DNA of 64,000 bases from Actinoplanes sichuanensis. GTDB taxonomy: Bacteria; Actinomycetota; Actinomycetes; Mycobacteriales; Micromonosporaceae. Below the pieces are notes generated by a model. It ran no database searches and was not told the origin of the DNA. It worked only from the letters and a program-made list of their open reading frames with translations. The stretch covers positions 9,761,501-9,825,500 of the forward strand of contig NZ_AP028461.1 in assembly GCF_033097365.1 (NCBI RefSeq), read 5' to 3'. Positions 1 to 9,404 of this stretch are shown here, in pieces. The position numbers and the translations under genes are program-made. The stretch's first letter is position 1, and each line of letters opens with the position of its first letter.

Positions 1-1
1 A

Positions 2-26
2 CCGACAAAAATCGAAGATCATTGCG
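2..26. repeat. Copy 1 of a direct repeat that flanks the DUF4132 gene
   Basis: Bases 2-26 match bases 3457-3480 with one substitution and one extra T over 24-25 nt (shared core AATCGAAGATCAT). The second copy lies in the promoter of the DUF4132 gene on the minus strand. This copy lies just beyond its stop codon, where the promoter of a further minus-strand gene outside the window could sit. Seen directly; the promoter role is inferred. Confidence 0.6.
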
Positions 27-46
27 CACGCCCGGGTCGCCGGCGC

Positions 47-3000
47 TCAGGTGGTCAGGTCGGTCAGATCGCGGAGGACTTCCGAGACGGTCACCCGGTC
101 CAGGTGGCTGAGGGCGACGTGGCTCTTCTCGCTTCGGCTCCAGCGGTGCGTCGTGCCGTTGTACAGCCAGATGTCCCTGAGTTCCTGTTCGGGTGAGTAG
201 CCGATGCCACCGATCGCGATGCCCGGCTCGAAGTCGATGACGATCTGCATGCCGTCCTCCACCGGGAACTCCAGGCGGCTCTGGATCCCGGCGTCCTGCG
301 GTGCCTCCCGGCGCCAGCCGCGTCGCTCCATGCCCAGCAGCTTCGTCGTCGGCACCTTGGCGCCCTGGAAGCGGACCAGGCGGCTGCCCTTCAGATCCGT
401 CTCGGTCAGGGCGAAGACCGGGCGGCCCAATTGCGGGAACGGCTGCAGGATCTCGTAGTCGGCGAAAAGCTCGGCCCACGCGCCCACCTCGTCGCCCAGG
501 TGCAGTGGGTGGGCCACCCCGACCGCGGCGTCGTCGGCCGGCACGGTCGTCTCGTCCTCCACCGTGGACAGCGTGCGGTCCTCGGCGATCCGGAACGAGC
601 CCACCGTCGTACCGTCCGGGCCGAAGGTGACCCAGACCAGACGGCGGACGATGTGCCACAGCAGGGGATGACCGGCGAACAGCTTGTGGAACTCGGCTCC
701 GGTCCACCTGCGGTTGGTGACCATGGCCCGTTCCAGGCGGCGGACCTGGTCGGTCGCGATGGTCCGGACGTCCTTCTTCAGGCCGGCGAAACGCCGATGG
801 GCGGCGGGCGCCAGGAGAGCGTCGTCGCGGGTGCCCGGTTTGGGCAGCGCCTTCAGCGGTTTGCCGGTGCCGTCGGTCACGAACGGGCGCAGTTGCTCGT
901 CGAAACCGACCACGAACTGCCGGGGACCGTAGTCGAGGCGCAGGCTGCCGTCCGAGTCCAGCCCGAAGTCGGGGACCAGGCGGTCGGCCAGCTGATCGGC
1001 GGTCAGCCCCAGCCCGTCCGCCACCGCCTGCATCATCCGCTGCGCCGCATGTTTCAGGGCGCTGAACCTGGCCCGCTGCGCGATGGTGTGCAGGTGCATC
1101 AGGGCCACGTCGGTGCCGATCCGGGCCAGCACGTGCAGGCCGGTGATCGCCCTCTGATGACCGCCCTCGCCGGGCCAGGCCAGGATCAGCGGGGCCAACC
1201 GGCGGACCGTGTCGTCGTCGCCCAGCAGGCCCAGTGCGTCCAGAGCCCAGTTGTCCTTGGCCGCCGAGCCGGCCGCCTGCCACTGCTCGAAGACGCTCCA
1301 CGCGAACGCGGCCAGACTGCCCGGCTCACACACGGCCCGCACCTCGGCCAGCCCGGCCGCCGGGGTCTCCAGACGGGACATCGCCAGCATGGTGATCAGG
1401 TTCGCCGTCGGGGCGGCCGGGAGTGACCCGGCGCCGTCGCGCAGCAGGACCGGGCGGAGCGCCTCAGGGGTGGCCCAGACCGGCATCGCCGGGATCTTCA
1501 CCGGGACCAGTGTCGCCGGGTCGGTGGTGAGCAGGACCTCGACGGCGGCCGCAGCGTCCGGACCGTAGGCCCGGGCGGCCTCGCGGATCGTGTCCGCATG
1601 ACCGTGGTCGCGGAGCGCGAGCAGCGCGGTCTCGGCCTGGCGCCGGGCCACCCCGGCCTTGCCGAGCGCCGCCGGGAGCAGGGCTCGGGCGGCTGCCGCG
1701 GGATGCCGGCGCAGCCAGTCGAGAGCCTCCTCCCGAACCGTCTTCAGCCGGGTCAGCCAATCCGCCATCAGGGCGGCCACCTGCGGTGAGGTGAACGGGA
1801 GGAACAGTCGAGAGCTCTCGGCCGGCGCACTCCGGCCGAGTGCGAGGAAGACCGGCAGGGCGTCGGTCTCGAAGCGGGCGGCCACCGGACGCAGGTAGCT
1901 GTCGGCCGCCCACACATTGTCGGGCCGCCACTCGACCAGGGCCTTGCGGGCCAGGTCGTCCGGCAGATCGAGAAGGAAGGCCGTCGCCTCACGCAGGGAC
2001 AGATGGTTCGGGATCACCACGTGGTGCGGAATCGCCGAGTCTCGGGTCCGGTCGGAGGAGTAGCGGCGGGCGGTCAGCGTGCCCCATCGCTCCCGTTCGC
2101 CCGCGGCCCAGACTGCGGCAGGTGGATCGTCACAGGTCAGACCGGTGATGACGATCGGCTTTGCGCGTTGGGGTCGCCGTTTCCACGGTGGGTCGGCGAG
2201 CACCGGCGGCACCGCCGACATCGCGGCCGGCGCGACCTCCGCCACGTCGGTGAGGATCTCGCGAACCCGGCGGGCGGCCTCCGGGGCGAGTTGCGGGGCG
2301 ATCCGCTCGGCGATCTCGCGGTGTTTCAGGACGTGGGCGCGGAGCAGGCCGCCGGTACTGCGTCGGCCGGTGGTCGCGGCGAGTAGCCGCAGCGTCCGGG
2401 CCGGGAAACGGTCGCCGTGCGTCACCAGAGCCGGTGTGACATATCTGGTGTCGGCGCGCTCGATCAGGCCGGCCGTCACCTCGTCGCCGGGCAGGACGGT
2501 CAGCACCGACAGCAGACGTTTCCGGGTGTCGGCCTCAAAGACCTCGTCGAGCCAGTGGAACAGGGCCGGGGCGATGGCCGCGCCGGCCCCGTCGACCATC
2601 GTCGAGAGCACGGCGATCGAGTTGACCACCAGGTTGGCGTCGGCCAGTGGGAAGAGCCGCCGCACGTCCGCCTCGGTCGCCGCGGCGGTGAGCAGCAGCA
2701 CCGCCAGGTAGTCGTCGGCCACCCGGAGCGTGTCCGCCAGATCCGCCTCGAACCAGTCGCGCCGCTCCGGCATCAGCACGGACGCCGCGGAGCGTGCGGA
2801 CAGGTTCGCCTCGCGGTAACCCTCCAGAACGGTCACCACGCGGGAGTAGTCGTCCTCGGGGGCGGCCGCGAGAGCCTGCCGCACCCGGAGCACCGCCTGC
2901 ATGGCCGGATCCGCATGCCACCCCTGGTGGGACTCGCCGGGACGCAGGTGGCGGACACCCGGGAAGTCGGCGCCACGACCGCCGAAGGAGAGCGGGGAAC

Positions 3001-3433
3001 CGTCGTCGACGACGGTCAGCGCCATCATCGTGACCGCGGCCTCGACGGCGAAGAGCAGGCCGCGCTCGGCGATCCACACGTCGGCGAACGGGTTGGCCCA
3101 CTCGTCGCCGGCCCATCGGAACGAATACACCGAGGTGGCCGCGGCGGCCGCGCCCAGTGGGGTGGCGTCCGCCGCGCCGGCCAGCCACTCTTTCGCCGCG
3201 TGGCAGGTGGCCGCGGCGGTCGTCGGGGCGTCGAGGACGCCGTGCACATGCTCGTGGGCGTCGGCCAGTTTCGCGTCGACGACCCCGCGCGCCCTCGGCC
3301 CGGGAGCGAACACGCTGATCCGGTCGCTGCCCCGGCGGGGCGAACGATGCCGCAGCCAGGCCGGTGGGAAGACGAGGACGTCCTCCGAGACGGGTGTGAA
3401 CGATGCGTCTGGGCCGGGATCGGAACTCCGCAT
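47..3433 (-). CDS. DUF4132 domain-containing large protein
   Basis: About 1,128 residues, cytoplasmic, with no signal or membrane segment. The first two thirds are helical and Ala/Leu/Arg rich, resembling HEAT-like scaffolds. The region around residues 880-970 (LKxDVRTIATDQVxRLE, then WTGAEFHKLF and HPLLWHIVRRLVW) is the typical DUF4132 signature. The molecular function of the family is unknown. An ATG at 3433 is preferred because a TACTGT box lies exactly 7 nt upstream, as in leaderless promoters here; a TTG at 3463 would add ten residues. It is divergent from the PLP enzyme, 58 bp apart. Confidence 0.85.
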   Translation of the reverse strand: MRSSDPGPDASFTPVSEDVLVFPPAWLRHRSPRRGSDRISVFAPGPRARGVVDAKLADAHEHVHGVLDAPTTAAATCHAAKEWLAGAADATPLGAAAAATSVYSFRWAGDEWANPFADVWIAERGLLFAVEAAVTMMALTVVDDGSPLSFGGRGADFPGVRHLRPGESHQGWHADPAMQAVLRVRQALAAAPEDDYSRVVTVLEGYREANLSARSAASVLMPERRDWFEADLADTLRVADDYLAVLLLTAAATEADVRRLFPLADANLVVNSIAVLSTMVDGAGAAIAPALFHWLDEVFEADTRKRLLSVLTVLPGDEVTAGLIERADTRYVTPALVTHGDRFPARTLRLLAATTGRRSTGGLLRAHVLKHREIAERIAPQLAPEAARRVREILTDVAEVAPAAMSAVPPVLADPPWKRRPQRAKPIVITGLTCDDPPAAVWAAGERERWGTLTARRYSSDRTRDSAIPHHVVIPNHLSLREATAFLLDLPDDLARKALVEWRPDNVWAADSYLRPVAARFETDALPVFLALGRSAPAESSRLFLPFTSPQVAALMADWLTRLKTVREEALDWLRRHPAAAARALLPAALGKAGVARRQAETALLALRDHGHADTIREAARAYGPDAAAAVEVLLTTDPATLVPVKIPAMPVWATPEALRPVLLRDGAGSLPAAPTANLITMLAMSRLETPAAGLAEVRAVCEPGSLAAFAWSVFEQWQAAGSAAKDNWALDALGLLGDDDTVRRLAPLILAWPGEGGHQRAITGLHVLARIGTDVALMHLHTIAQRARFSALKHAAQRMMQAVADGLGLTADQLADRLVPDFGLDSDGSLRLDYGPRQFVVGFDEQLRPFVTDGTGKPLKALPKPGTRDDALLAPAAHRRFAGLKKDVRTIATDQVRRLERAMVTNRRWTGAEFHKLFAGHPLLWHIVRRLVWVTFGPDGTTVGSFRIAEDRTLSTVEDETTVPADDAAVGVAHPLHLGDEVGAWAELFADYEILQPFPQLGRPVFALTETDLKGSRLVRFQGAKVPTTKLLGMERRGWRREAPQDAGIQSRLEFPVEDGMQIVIDFEPGIAIGGIGYSPEQELRDIWLYNGTTHRWSRSEKSHVALSHLDRVTVSEVLRDLTDLTT

Positions 3434-3456
3434 GGCGCGCACAGTAGCGGCGGGGT

Positions 3457-3480
3457 CCGACAAGAATCGAAGATCATGCG
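3457..3480. repeat. Copy 2 of the direct repeat, in the DUF4132 promoter region
   Basis: This copy lies between the two divergent genes. Read on the minus strand it ends about 20 nt before the TACTGT box and so would cover the -35 region of the DUF4132 gene. See the copy at 2-26. Confidence 0.6.
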
Positions 3481-3491
3481 ATCATCCGCAG

Positions 3492-4580
3492 ATGTCCGAC
3501 GAGAGGCTGCGCCGACTCAACGCGATGCGCGACTGCGACCGGATCCTGTCCGGGGTCCGCCCGAAGACGATGCGGGATCGGATCGCCGACCTCGAAGCCG
3601 GCGGTGACCTGGACGGATGGCCGGACTTCTACGGCAACGGACCGGTCGAGACGCTTGAGGAGCGGGTCGCCGACCTACTCGGCGTCCAGGCCGCGGTGTT
3701 CTTCCCGACCGGCACGATGGCCCAGCAGGTGGCATTGCGGTACGGCGCCGACCGAACCGGCGTACCGGCCGCCGCGCTGCACCCACTGGGCCATCAGGAG
3801 GTCCACGAGCGGCACGCGTATTCCGAGCTCACCGGCCTGCGCGGGATCCGTTCCACGGTCGAGCGCCGCAATCCGACGGCGGCCGAGATCGCCCGGCTCG
3901 GCGAACCGGTCAGCACCGTGGTCATCGAGCTGCCGCTGCGCGACGCCGGTTTCGTGCTGCCGTCCTGGGACGAGCTGGTCGCGGTGGCGAAGGCGGCCCG
4001 CGCGATCGGTGCCCGGGTACATTTCGACGGCGCCCGGATCTGGGAGTCGACGCCGTATCTGGGCCACTCGCTGCGAGCGGTGGCGGCCCTTGCGGACAGC
4101 GTCTACGTGTCGTTCTACAAGTCGCTCGACGGGATCAGCGGGGCGGTGCTGGCCGGGACAGCCGACCTCGGCGACTACGCCCGGGCTTGGCGGCACCGGT
4201 ACGGCGGGACGATCTTCCAGCAGTGGCCGGCCGTGCTCACCGCGTTGGCCGGGCTCGACCGGGAGTTGCCTCGGCTTCCGGAATATGTGCGCCATGCCCG
4301 TACCATCGCTGAGGCTTTGTCGGTTTTGCCGGGAGCCAAGGTCTTCCCGCAGCCGCCGCACACCCATCAGTTCCGGCTCTGGCTGCCGTTTCCGGCGGCC
4401 GCGCTGGACGCCGCAGTGCTCGCGATGGCCGAGCGGGATCGGGTCTGGTTCGCCGGCGGCTGGTTGGACGCGGACGTGCCCGGCCATGCGATGACCGAGG
4501 TCACGATAGCCGGGCACGCTCTGGAGTGGACCGCCGCCGACGTCGCCGAGATCGGCGCGCGACTGCTGGCCGAATTTTAG
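3492..4580 (+). CDS. Threonine aldolase family PLP-dependent lyase
   Basis: 362 residues, the usual length for the beta-eliminating lyase/threonine aldolase family (PF01212), fold-type I PLP enzymes that cleave L-threonine or similar beta-hydroxy amino acids to glycine and an aldehyde. Visible signatures are FPTGTMAQQVALR near the cofactor phosphate site, VHFDGARIWES with the PLP-nitrogen Asp, and SFYKSLDG whose Lys210 should carry PLP. No clear ribosome binding site precedes the ATG. The stop codon overlaps the convergent pectate lyase stop by 4 bp. The exact substrate is not determinable. Confidence 0.85.
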   Translation: MSDERLRRLNAMRDCDRILSGVRPKTMRDRIADLEAGGDLDGWPDFYGNGPVETLEERVADLLGVQAAVFFPTGTMAQQVALRYGADRTGVPAAALHPLGHQEVHERHAYSELTGLRGIRSTVERRNPTAAEIARLGEPVSTVVIELPLRDAGFVLPSWDELVAVAKAARAIGARVHFDGARIWESTPYLGHSLRAVAALADSVYVSFYKSLDGISGAVLAGTADLGDYARAWRHRYGGTIFQQWPAVLTALAGLDRELPRLPEYVRHARTIAEALSVLPGAKVFPQPPHTHQFRLWLPFPAAALDAAVLAMAERDRVWFAGGWLDADVPGHAMTEVTIAGHALEWTAADVAEIGARLLAEF

Positions 4581-6220
4581 ATCCGGCCGGTGCCGGCACC
4601 CGCCTTGACCTTGGCCGACACCGCCGCGGTGGCGTCCAGGGTCACCGCGTACGGCGCCTTGGCGAACGTGCCGGTCTGGGTGATCACCGGCTCCTCACCG
4701 CCGAAGTCGTTGCCGGAGATGTTCGCGAAGCCGTCGAGGTCGGAGTCCTCGGTGGTCCAGACCGGCAGCTTCACGTTGACGAACACGTTGTTCTCGACCA
4801 GGCACTGCGACTCCATGAGGCAGTGGATGCCGCTGGTCTTGGCGTTGCTGAACAGGTTGTTGAACAGGTGCACGGTGCCGAACCGGAGACGCGGCAGCCG
4901 GGAGGCCACGTTGTCGAACCAGTTGTGGGCGTACGTGACGTGCAGCTTGCCGGTGTCCTCGGCGGCGTTGTCGTCGCTGTGACCGAGCAGTGAGCCCTTC
5001 GAGTGGTCGTGCAGGTGGTTCCAGGAGACCGTGACCAGGTCGGTGGCGTGGGTCAGGTCGACCATGCCGTCGTAGAAGTCCTTGTCGTGGCTGGTGTCGT
5101 TGAACAGCTCGTTGTGGTCGATCCAGATGTGGTCCGACTTCTGCGCGGCGATCAGGTCGACCGGCGCCTGTGCGAACGAGATCTTCAGGTTCCGGACGAT
5201 GACGTTCGTGGCCTTCTTGATGTAGATGCCCGCGCCGGTCAGGCCGGCGTTCGCGCCGACACCCACGATCGTCTTGTTCGAGGAGACGACGACCTGGTCG
5301 GTGCCACTGCCGGTGAGGATCGTGGACAGCTGGAGGATCTTGGCGCCGTCCGAGGCGGCCTCGGTGATCAGCTGGTCCAGCGAGGTGATCTTGACAGTGG
5401 TGCCACCGGCGCCACCGGCGGTGCCCGCGCCGAAGCCGATCGGGCTGGACTCGAAACCGCCGCTGGTCGCGGTGGGCGAGGCGGTCGCCGTCGCGGAGGC
5501 GGTTGCGGTGGGTGATGCGGTCGCGGTGGGTGATGTGGGCGCGGTCGTCGCGGTCGGGGCCGCGGTCGCAGTCACGCCGGTCGTCACCGTCACGTCGTCG
5601 AACCGGGCGGTCGCGTCGTAGGTCTGCAGACCGATCCGGCCGCTACCGAACGCCGACGCGGTGCCGGACAGGACCGACGCCCCGTTCACCGCGCCGGTCA
5701 GCGTGTTTCCGCTGGTGGTCAGGCTCAGCGTGTAAACGCTTCCGGGGGTGACGGTGAGCGCCGCCTCACTGAGGACCGTCACGTTGCCGGACTTCACCGA
5801 CTCCAGCCGCACCTTGTTCGCGCCGGTCAGCGCCAGCCGGTAGAAGCTCGTCGAACTGGTCGACCGGGCCACGATCGCGGCGTATCCACCGGAGGCGACC
5901 GAGAGCGGTGCGACCTTCGCGGTGACCGTGTAGTCGGTCCAGTCGGTGGAACCGGCGAACTGCCGGGCCGGCGTCGCACCGGTCTTGCCCTGCTGGAGCA
6001 CCTTGCTGCCGTCGCTGACGATCGACCATGTGCCGCCGGACTTGCTCCAGCCGGCGGTGTCGCCGTCCTCGAAGGTGTCGGTGAATCCGGCCGCGGTGGC
6101 GGTGTCGGCGTCCGCGAAGGAGACCGAGGCCAGGCCGCCCATGCCGGCCACGACGGCGGCCATGCCGGCCGCGATGACCACCTTCCGTTTGCGGCTGCTC
6201 TTCTTCGGTGCGCTTTCCAT
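4577..6220 (-). CDS. Secreted pectate lyase (PL1) with an N-terminal beta-sandwich module
   Basis: 547 residues. Order: basic N-terminus and signal peptide (about 1-40); a laminin-G/DUF1080-like beta-sandwich (about 45-215, ending ARFDDVTVT); a Pro/Thr/Ala linker of TATASPT-type repeats; and a PL1 pectate lyase domain (about 265-547). The lyase shows WIDHNE, VSWNHLHDHSKGSLLG and RLPRLRFGTVHLFNN, the calcium-binding and catalytic-Arg motifs of parallel beta-helix pectate lyases. It should cleave polygalacturonate outside the cell. The start at 6220 is chosen for the GGAAAGGAA upstream; an ATG at 6235 is possible. Confidence 0.92.
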   Translation of the reverse strand: MESAPKKSSRKRKVVIAAGMAAVVAGMGGLASVSFADADTATAAGFTDTFEDGDTAGWSKSGGTWSIVSDGSKVLQQGKTGATPARQFAGSTDWTDYTVTAKVAPLSVASGGYAAIVARSTSSTSFYRLALTGANKVRLESVKSGNVTVLSEAALTVTPGSVYTLSLTTSGNTLTGAVNGASVLSGTASAFGSGRIGLQTYDATARFDDVTVTTGVTATAAPTATTAPTSPTATASPTATASATATASPTATSGGFESSPIGFGAGTAGGAGGTTVKITSLDQLITEAASDGAKILQLSTILTGSGTDQVVVSSNKTIVGVGANAGLTGAGIYIKKATNVIVRNLKISFAQAPVDLIAAQKSDHIWIDHNELFNDTSHDKDFYDGMVDLTHATDLVTVSWNHLHDHSKGSLLGHSDDNAAEDTGKLHVTYAHNWFDNVASRLPRLRFGTVHLFNNLFSNAKTSGIHCLMESQCLVENNVFVNVKLPVWTTEDSDLDGFANISGNDFGGEEPVITQTGTFAKAPYAVTLDATAAVSAKVKAGAGTGRI

Positions 6221-6373
6221 GGTGTTCCTTTCCATGGGGGATGAGAGGCGTTGGGGGACGCCCATCAGGTGCGCAACCTTGTGGTCCGGGGCGGTGCCTT
6301 GGTTGCACCGCCGCTTATGTGACGCTGATCACTTGCGGGTGCAGGGGATGATCCGGCCTGGAGGGTGATGCCC

Positions 6374-7033
6374 ATGGGCACCTGGCTGGCGACTGTCCGA
6401 TTTCCCGACGGCCTGGAGCGGTACGCGGAGTACAGCACCGTGGTCGAGTCCACCTACAACCCGCTGTACCCGGAGGTGTGCCGGGTCGGCGGGACCCTAC
6501 CGAGCGGCGACGAATGTCACCGCGACAAGGCGGTGGGCGAGCCGCTGCCGTACGACCGAAATGTGCCGTTGTCCTCGGCCGAGGCGATGGTGCTGGTCAC
6601 GGTCACGCGGCAGCCCGACGACGACCGATGGCATGCGCTGTACTGCCCGAGCCGTGCGGTGCTGGTCGGCCCGCTCTCGGATTTCTACCGGCACGCGCTG
6701 CAGGAGGATTACGACCTGATCCGCGACGACGACGGTGTCCGGCACCTGTGCGGGCGGGCCGTCCCGCCGGCGATCTGCGGCGCGGAGCCGACCGGCGAAC
6801 GGCTGGGCCTGTACTTCCCCTCCCCGGGCATGCACTGGAGTGAGGAGGTCGACGGCCCGTACCCGGAATCGCCGCCGGCGCCCGACCTGTTCGCCGAGTG
6901 GGACGCCCCGGACATCTGCCGTCCCTGCCTGCTGGCCTGGTTGCTGATGCCGGAGCCGATCACGACTCCCGACCCGCCGCCGGCGCCACCGTCCACATGG
7001 TGGACACGGGTGAAGCGGGCCTGGCTGGGCTGA
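6374..7033 (+). CDS. Hypothetical protein, no recognised domain
   Basis: 219 residues, soluble. It opens with a beta-rich stretch (TWLATVRFPDGLERYAEYST) and carries cysteines in CRVGG, ECHRD, YCPSR, LCGR, AICGAE and ICRPCLLAWL, the last pair forming CxxC. This could be a metal site but is unproven. The C-terminus is Pro-rich. The ATG at 6374 has GGAGGG 8-9 nt upstream; ATG 6368 and GTG 6365 are alternatives too close to that site. It ends about 60 nt before the operator of the next operon. Confidence 0.7.
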   Translation: MGTWLATVRFPDGLERYAEYSTVVESTYNPLYPEVCRVGGTLPSGDECHRDKAVGEPLPYDRNVPLSSAEAMVLVTVTRQPDDDRWHALYCPSRAVLVGPLSDFYRHALQEDYDLIRDDDGVRHLCGRAVPPAICGAEPTGERLGLYFPSPGMHWSEEVDGPYPESPPAPDLFAEWDAPDICRPCLLAWLLMPEPITTPDPPPAPPSTWWTRVKRAWLG

Positions 7034-7095
7034 CCGCCACCCGAGATCAACTGGGCCTTGTCCCGAGCCCGGAAGACGCCTACGCTGCCAGCAGC

Positions 7096-7111
7096 AGGAA
7101 AGCGCTTTCCT
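7096..7111. promoter_or_regulatory. Perfect 16-bp palindrome, probable LacI-family operator
   Basis: AGGAAAGCGCTTTCCT is an uninterrupted perfect palindrome with a central CG, the hallmark of LacI/GalR operators. It is immediately followed by TATAAA (7111-7116), a good -10, so a bound repressor would block the promoter. The ribosome binding site GGAGGG follows at 7122. No LacI gene lies in the window, so the regulator would act in trans. Confidence 0.85.
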
Positions 7112-7134
7112 ATAAAATTCCGGAGGGATACCGA

Positions 7135-8277
7135 ATGGCAGCGCGTAGATCGATCGGCATCGTCGTCAATGGTGTCACCGGCCGGATGGGCTACCGCCAG
7201 CACCTGGTCCGTTCCCTTCTCGCCATCCGTGAGCAGGGTGGCGTGCCGCTCGCCGGAGGCGGCCACATCTGGCCCGAGCCGATCCTGGTCGGCCGCGACC
7301 CCGACAAACTGGCCGCCATCGCGGCTCAGCACGGACTCACCGAGTGGACCACGGATCTCGATGCGGCACTGGCCCGTCCGGATGTGGAGATCTACTTCGA
7401 CGCCCAGGTGACCGCGCAGCGGGAGAAGGCGATCCGCCAGGCGATCACCGCCGGCAAGCACGTCTACACCGAGAAGCCGCTGGCCGAGAGCTCGGCGGCG
7501 TCGATCGAGCTGGCCGAGCTGGCCGAATCCGCGGGCATCCGCAACGGTGTCGTCCAGGACAAGCTGTTCCTCCCCGGCCTGCGCAAGCTCAAGCGCCTGA
7601 TCGACGGCGGCTTCTTCGGGCAGATCCTGTCGGTCCGCGGTGAGTTCGGCTACTGGGTGTTCGAGGGCGACTGGCAGGTCGCCCAGCGTCCGTCGTGGAA
7701 CTACCGGCTCGCCGACGGCGGCGGCATCGTGATGGACATGTTCCCGCACTGGAACTACGTGCTCGAGGAGCTGTTCGGCAACGTCCGTACGGTCCAGGCG
7801 ACCACCGCCACGCACATCACCAAGCGGGTCGACGAGCGCGGCGACGAGTACACCGCCGACGCCGACGACGCCGCGTACGCGATCTTCGAGCTGGAGGGCG
7901 GCATCGTCGCTCAGCTCAACTCCTCCTGGACGGTCCGGGTCAACCGGGACGAGCTGGTCGAGTTCCAGGTCGACGGCACCGAGGGCAGTGCCGTGGCCGG
8001 CCTGCGCGGCTGCAAGATCCAGCACCGGGCCACCACCCCGAAGCCGGTCTGGAACCCGGACCTGCCGCTCACCGGTAAGTCGTTCCGCGACGAGTGGACC
8101 GAGGTGCCGGACAACGAGGAGTTCGACAACGGCTTCAAGGTCCAGTGGGAGGCGTTCCTGCGGCACGTCGTAGCGGGCGAGACGTTCCACTGGGACTTCC
8201 GGTCCGGCGCCCGCGGGGTCCGACTGGCCGAGGCCGGCCTGCAGTCGGCTCGCGAGGGCAAGCGGATCGAGCTATGA
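7135..8277 (+). CDS. Gfo/Idh/MocA family sugar/polyol dehydrogenase
   Basis: 380 residues. An N-terminal Rossmann fold (IGIVVNGVTGRMGYRQH at the start) is followed by the family EKP motif (HVYTEKPLAES, about residue 113). The C-terminal alpha/beta domain contains GGGIVMDMFPHWNY. The family oxidises or epimerises sugars, inositols and related polyols with NAD(P). It is the first gene of an operon in which the next two genes overlap it and each other by ATGA, so translation is coupled. GGAGGG lies 7 nt before the ATG. Regulation is expected through the LacI-type palindrome just upstream. The substrate is unknown. Confidence 0.9.
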   Translation: MAARRSIGIVVNGVTGRMGYRQHLVRSLLAIREQGGVPLAGGGHIWPEPILVGRDPDKLAAIAAQHGLTEWTTDLDAALARPDVEIYFDAQVTAQREKAIRQAITAGKHVYTEKPLAESSAASIELAELAESAGIRNGVVQDKLFLPGLRKLKRLIDGGFFGQILSVRGEFGYWVFEGDWQVAQRPSWNYRLADGGGIVMDMFPHWNYVLEELFGNVRTVQATTATHITKRVDERGDEYTADADDAAYAIFELEGGIVAQLNSSWTVRVNRDELVEFQVDGTEGSAVAGLRGCKIQHRATTPKPVWNPDLPLTGKSFRDEWTEVPDNEEFDNGFKVQWEAFLRHVVAGETFHWDFRSGARGVRLAEAGLQSAREGKRIEL

Positions 8278-9404
8278 GCACCGTCAACCTGCCCGACGGG
8301 CGGCGGCTGACCCTCTCGGCGACCGACTGGACCAAACCGGCCGAGGCCCCCACCAGCCGGATCGCCTACGCCGCCGCGCACGTCGTCGCCGACCCGCGCG
8401 CCGACAACTCGCCGGGAGCGCCGGCCGCTCTCGACTGGGAGCGGACCCTCGCCTTCCGGCACCACCTGTGGTCGCACGGCCTGGGCGTGGCCGAGGCGAT
8501 GGACACCGCACAGCGCGGCATGGGCCTGGACTACGCCGCCACCCGGGAGTTGATCCGCCGGAGTGCGGCCGAGGGCGGCGGGCGAATCGTCGCCGGTGTG
8601 GCCACCGACCAACTCGCCCCCGGTCAGGTCACCCTCGACCAGGTCCGGCGGGCGTACTCCGAGCAGCTCGCCGACGTGCTCACCGCGGGCGCGGCGCCGG
8701 TGCTGATGTGCAGCCGGCACCTCGCGGCCACGGCCCGGGACGCCGACGACTACCTCGGCATCTACCGCGAGCTGCTGGACGAGTCGGACAAGCCGGTGGT
8801 CCTGCACTGGCTGGGCACCGCGTTCGACCCGGCGCTGGAGGGCTACTGGGGTTCGTCCGACGTGGACAAGGCCACCGAGACCGTGCTGGAGCTGATCAAC
8901 AGCAACCCGGCGAAGGTGGACGGCATCAAGATCTCGCTGCTCGACGCCGACCACGAGATCGGTCTGCGCCGCCGGCTGCCGGCCGGTGTCCGCCTCTACA
9001 CCGGTGACGACTTCAACTATCCGCAGCTGATCCGGGGCGACGAGCAGGGCTACTCGGATGCGCTGCTCGGCATCTTCGCGGCGATCGCTCCGGCCGCCGC
9101 GGCCGCCTTCGCCGCCCTGGACCGCGGTGACCTGGACGAGTACGAGCGGATCTTCGCTCCCACGGTGCCGCTGTCCCGGCACATCTTCCGGAAGCCGACG
9201 TTCTATTACAAGACCGGCATCGTCTTCCTCGCCTGGCTCAACGGCCATCAGGACCACTTCACCATGGTCGGCGGCCTGCAGTCGGGTCGCTCCGTCCCGC
9301 ACTTCGCCGAGCTGATCGAGCTGGCCGCCGCAGCCGGCCTGCTCACCGACCCGGACCTGGCCGCCCACCGGGCGAACCGATTCTTCGAGGTGATGGTGGG
9401 ATGA
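8274..9404 (+). CDS. DUF993 protein, dihydrodipicolinate synthase-like TIM barrel
   Basis: 376 residues, matching the DUF993 family, which is annotated as related to the class I aldolase/DHDPS superfamily. Visible features are a beta-alpha repeat pattern, VVLHWLGTAFDPALEGYWGS, KISLLDADHEIGLRRRLP (a candidate Schiff-base Lys in DGIKIS) and YTGDDFNYPQLI. It overlaps the dehydrogenase stop and the isomerase start by 4 bp each. Position suggests it cleaves or dehydrates the oxidised sugar made by its neighbour. The reaction itself is not established. Confidence 0.85.
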   Translation: MSTVNLPDGRRLTLSATDWTKPAEAPTSRIAYAAAHVVADPRADNSPGAPAALDWERTLAFRHHLWSHGLGVAEAMDTAQRGMGLDYAATRELIRRSAAEGGGRIVAGVATDQLAPGQVTLDQVRRAYSEQLADVLTAGAAPVLMCSRHLAATARDADDYLGIYRELLDESDKPVVLHWLGTAFDPALEGYWGSSDVDKATETVLELINSNPAKVDGIKISLLDADHEIGLRRRLPAGVRLYTGDDFNYPQLIRGDEQGYSDALLGIFAAIAPAAAAAFAALDRGDLDEYERIFAPTVPLSRHIFRKPTFYYKTGIVFLAWLNGHQDHFTMVGGLQSGRSVPHFAELIELAAAAGLLTDPDLAAHRANRFFEVMVG

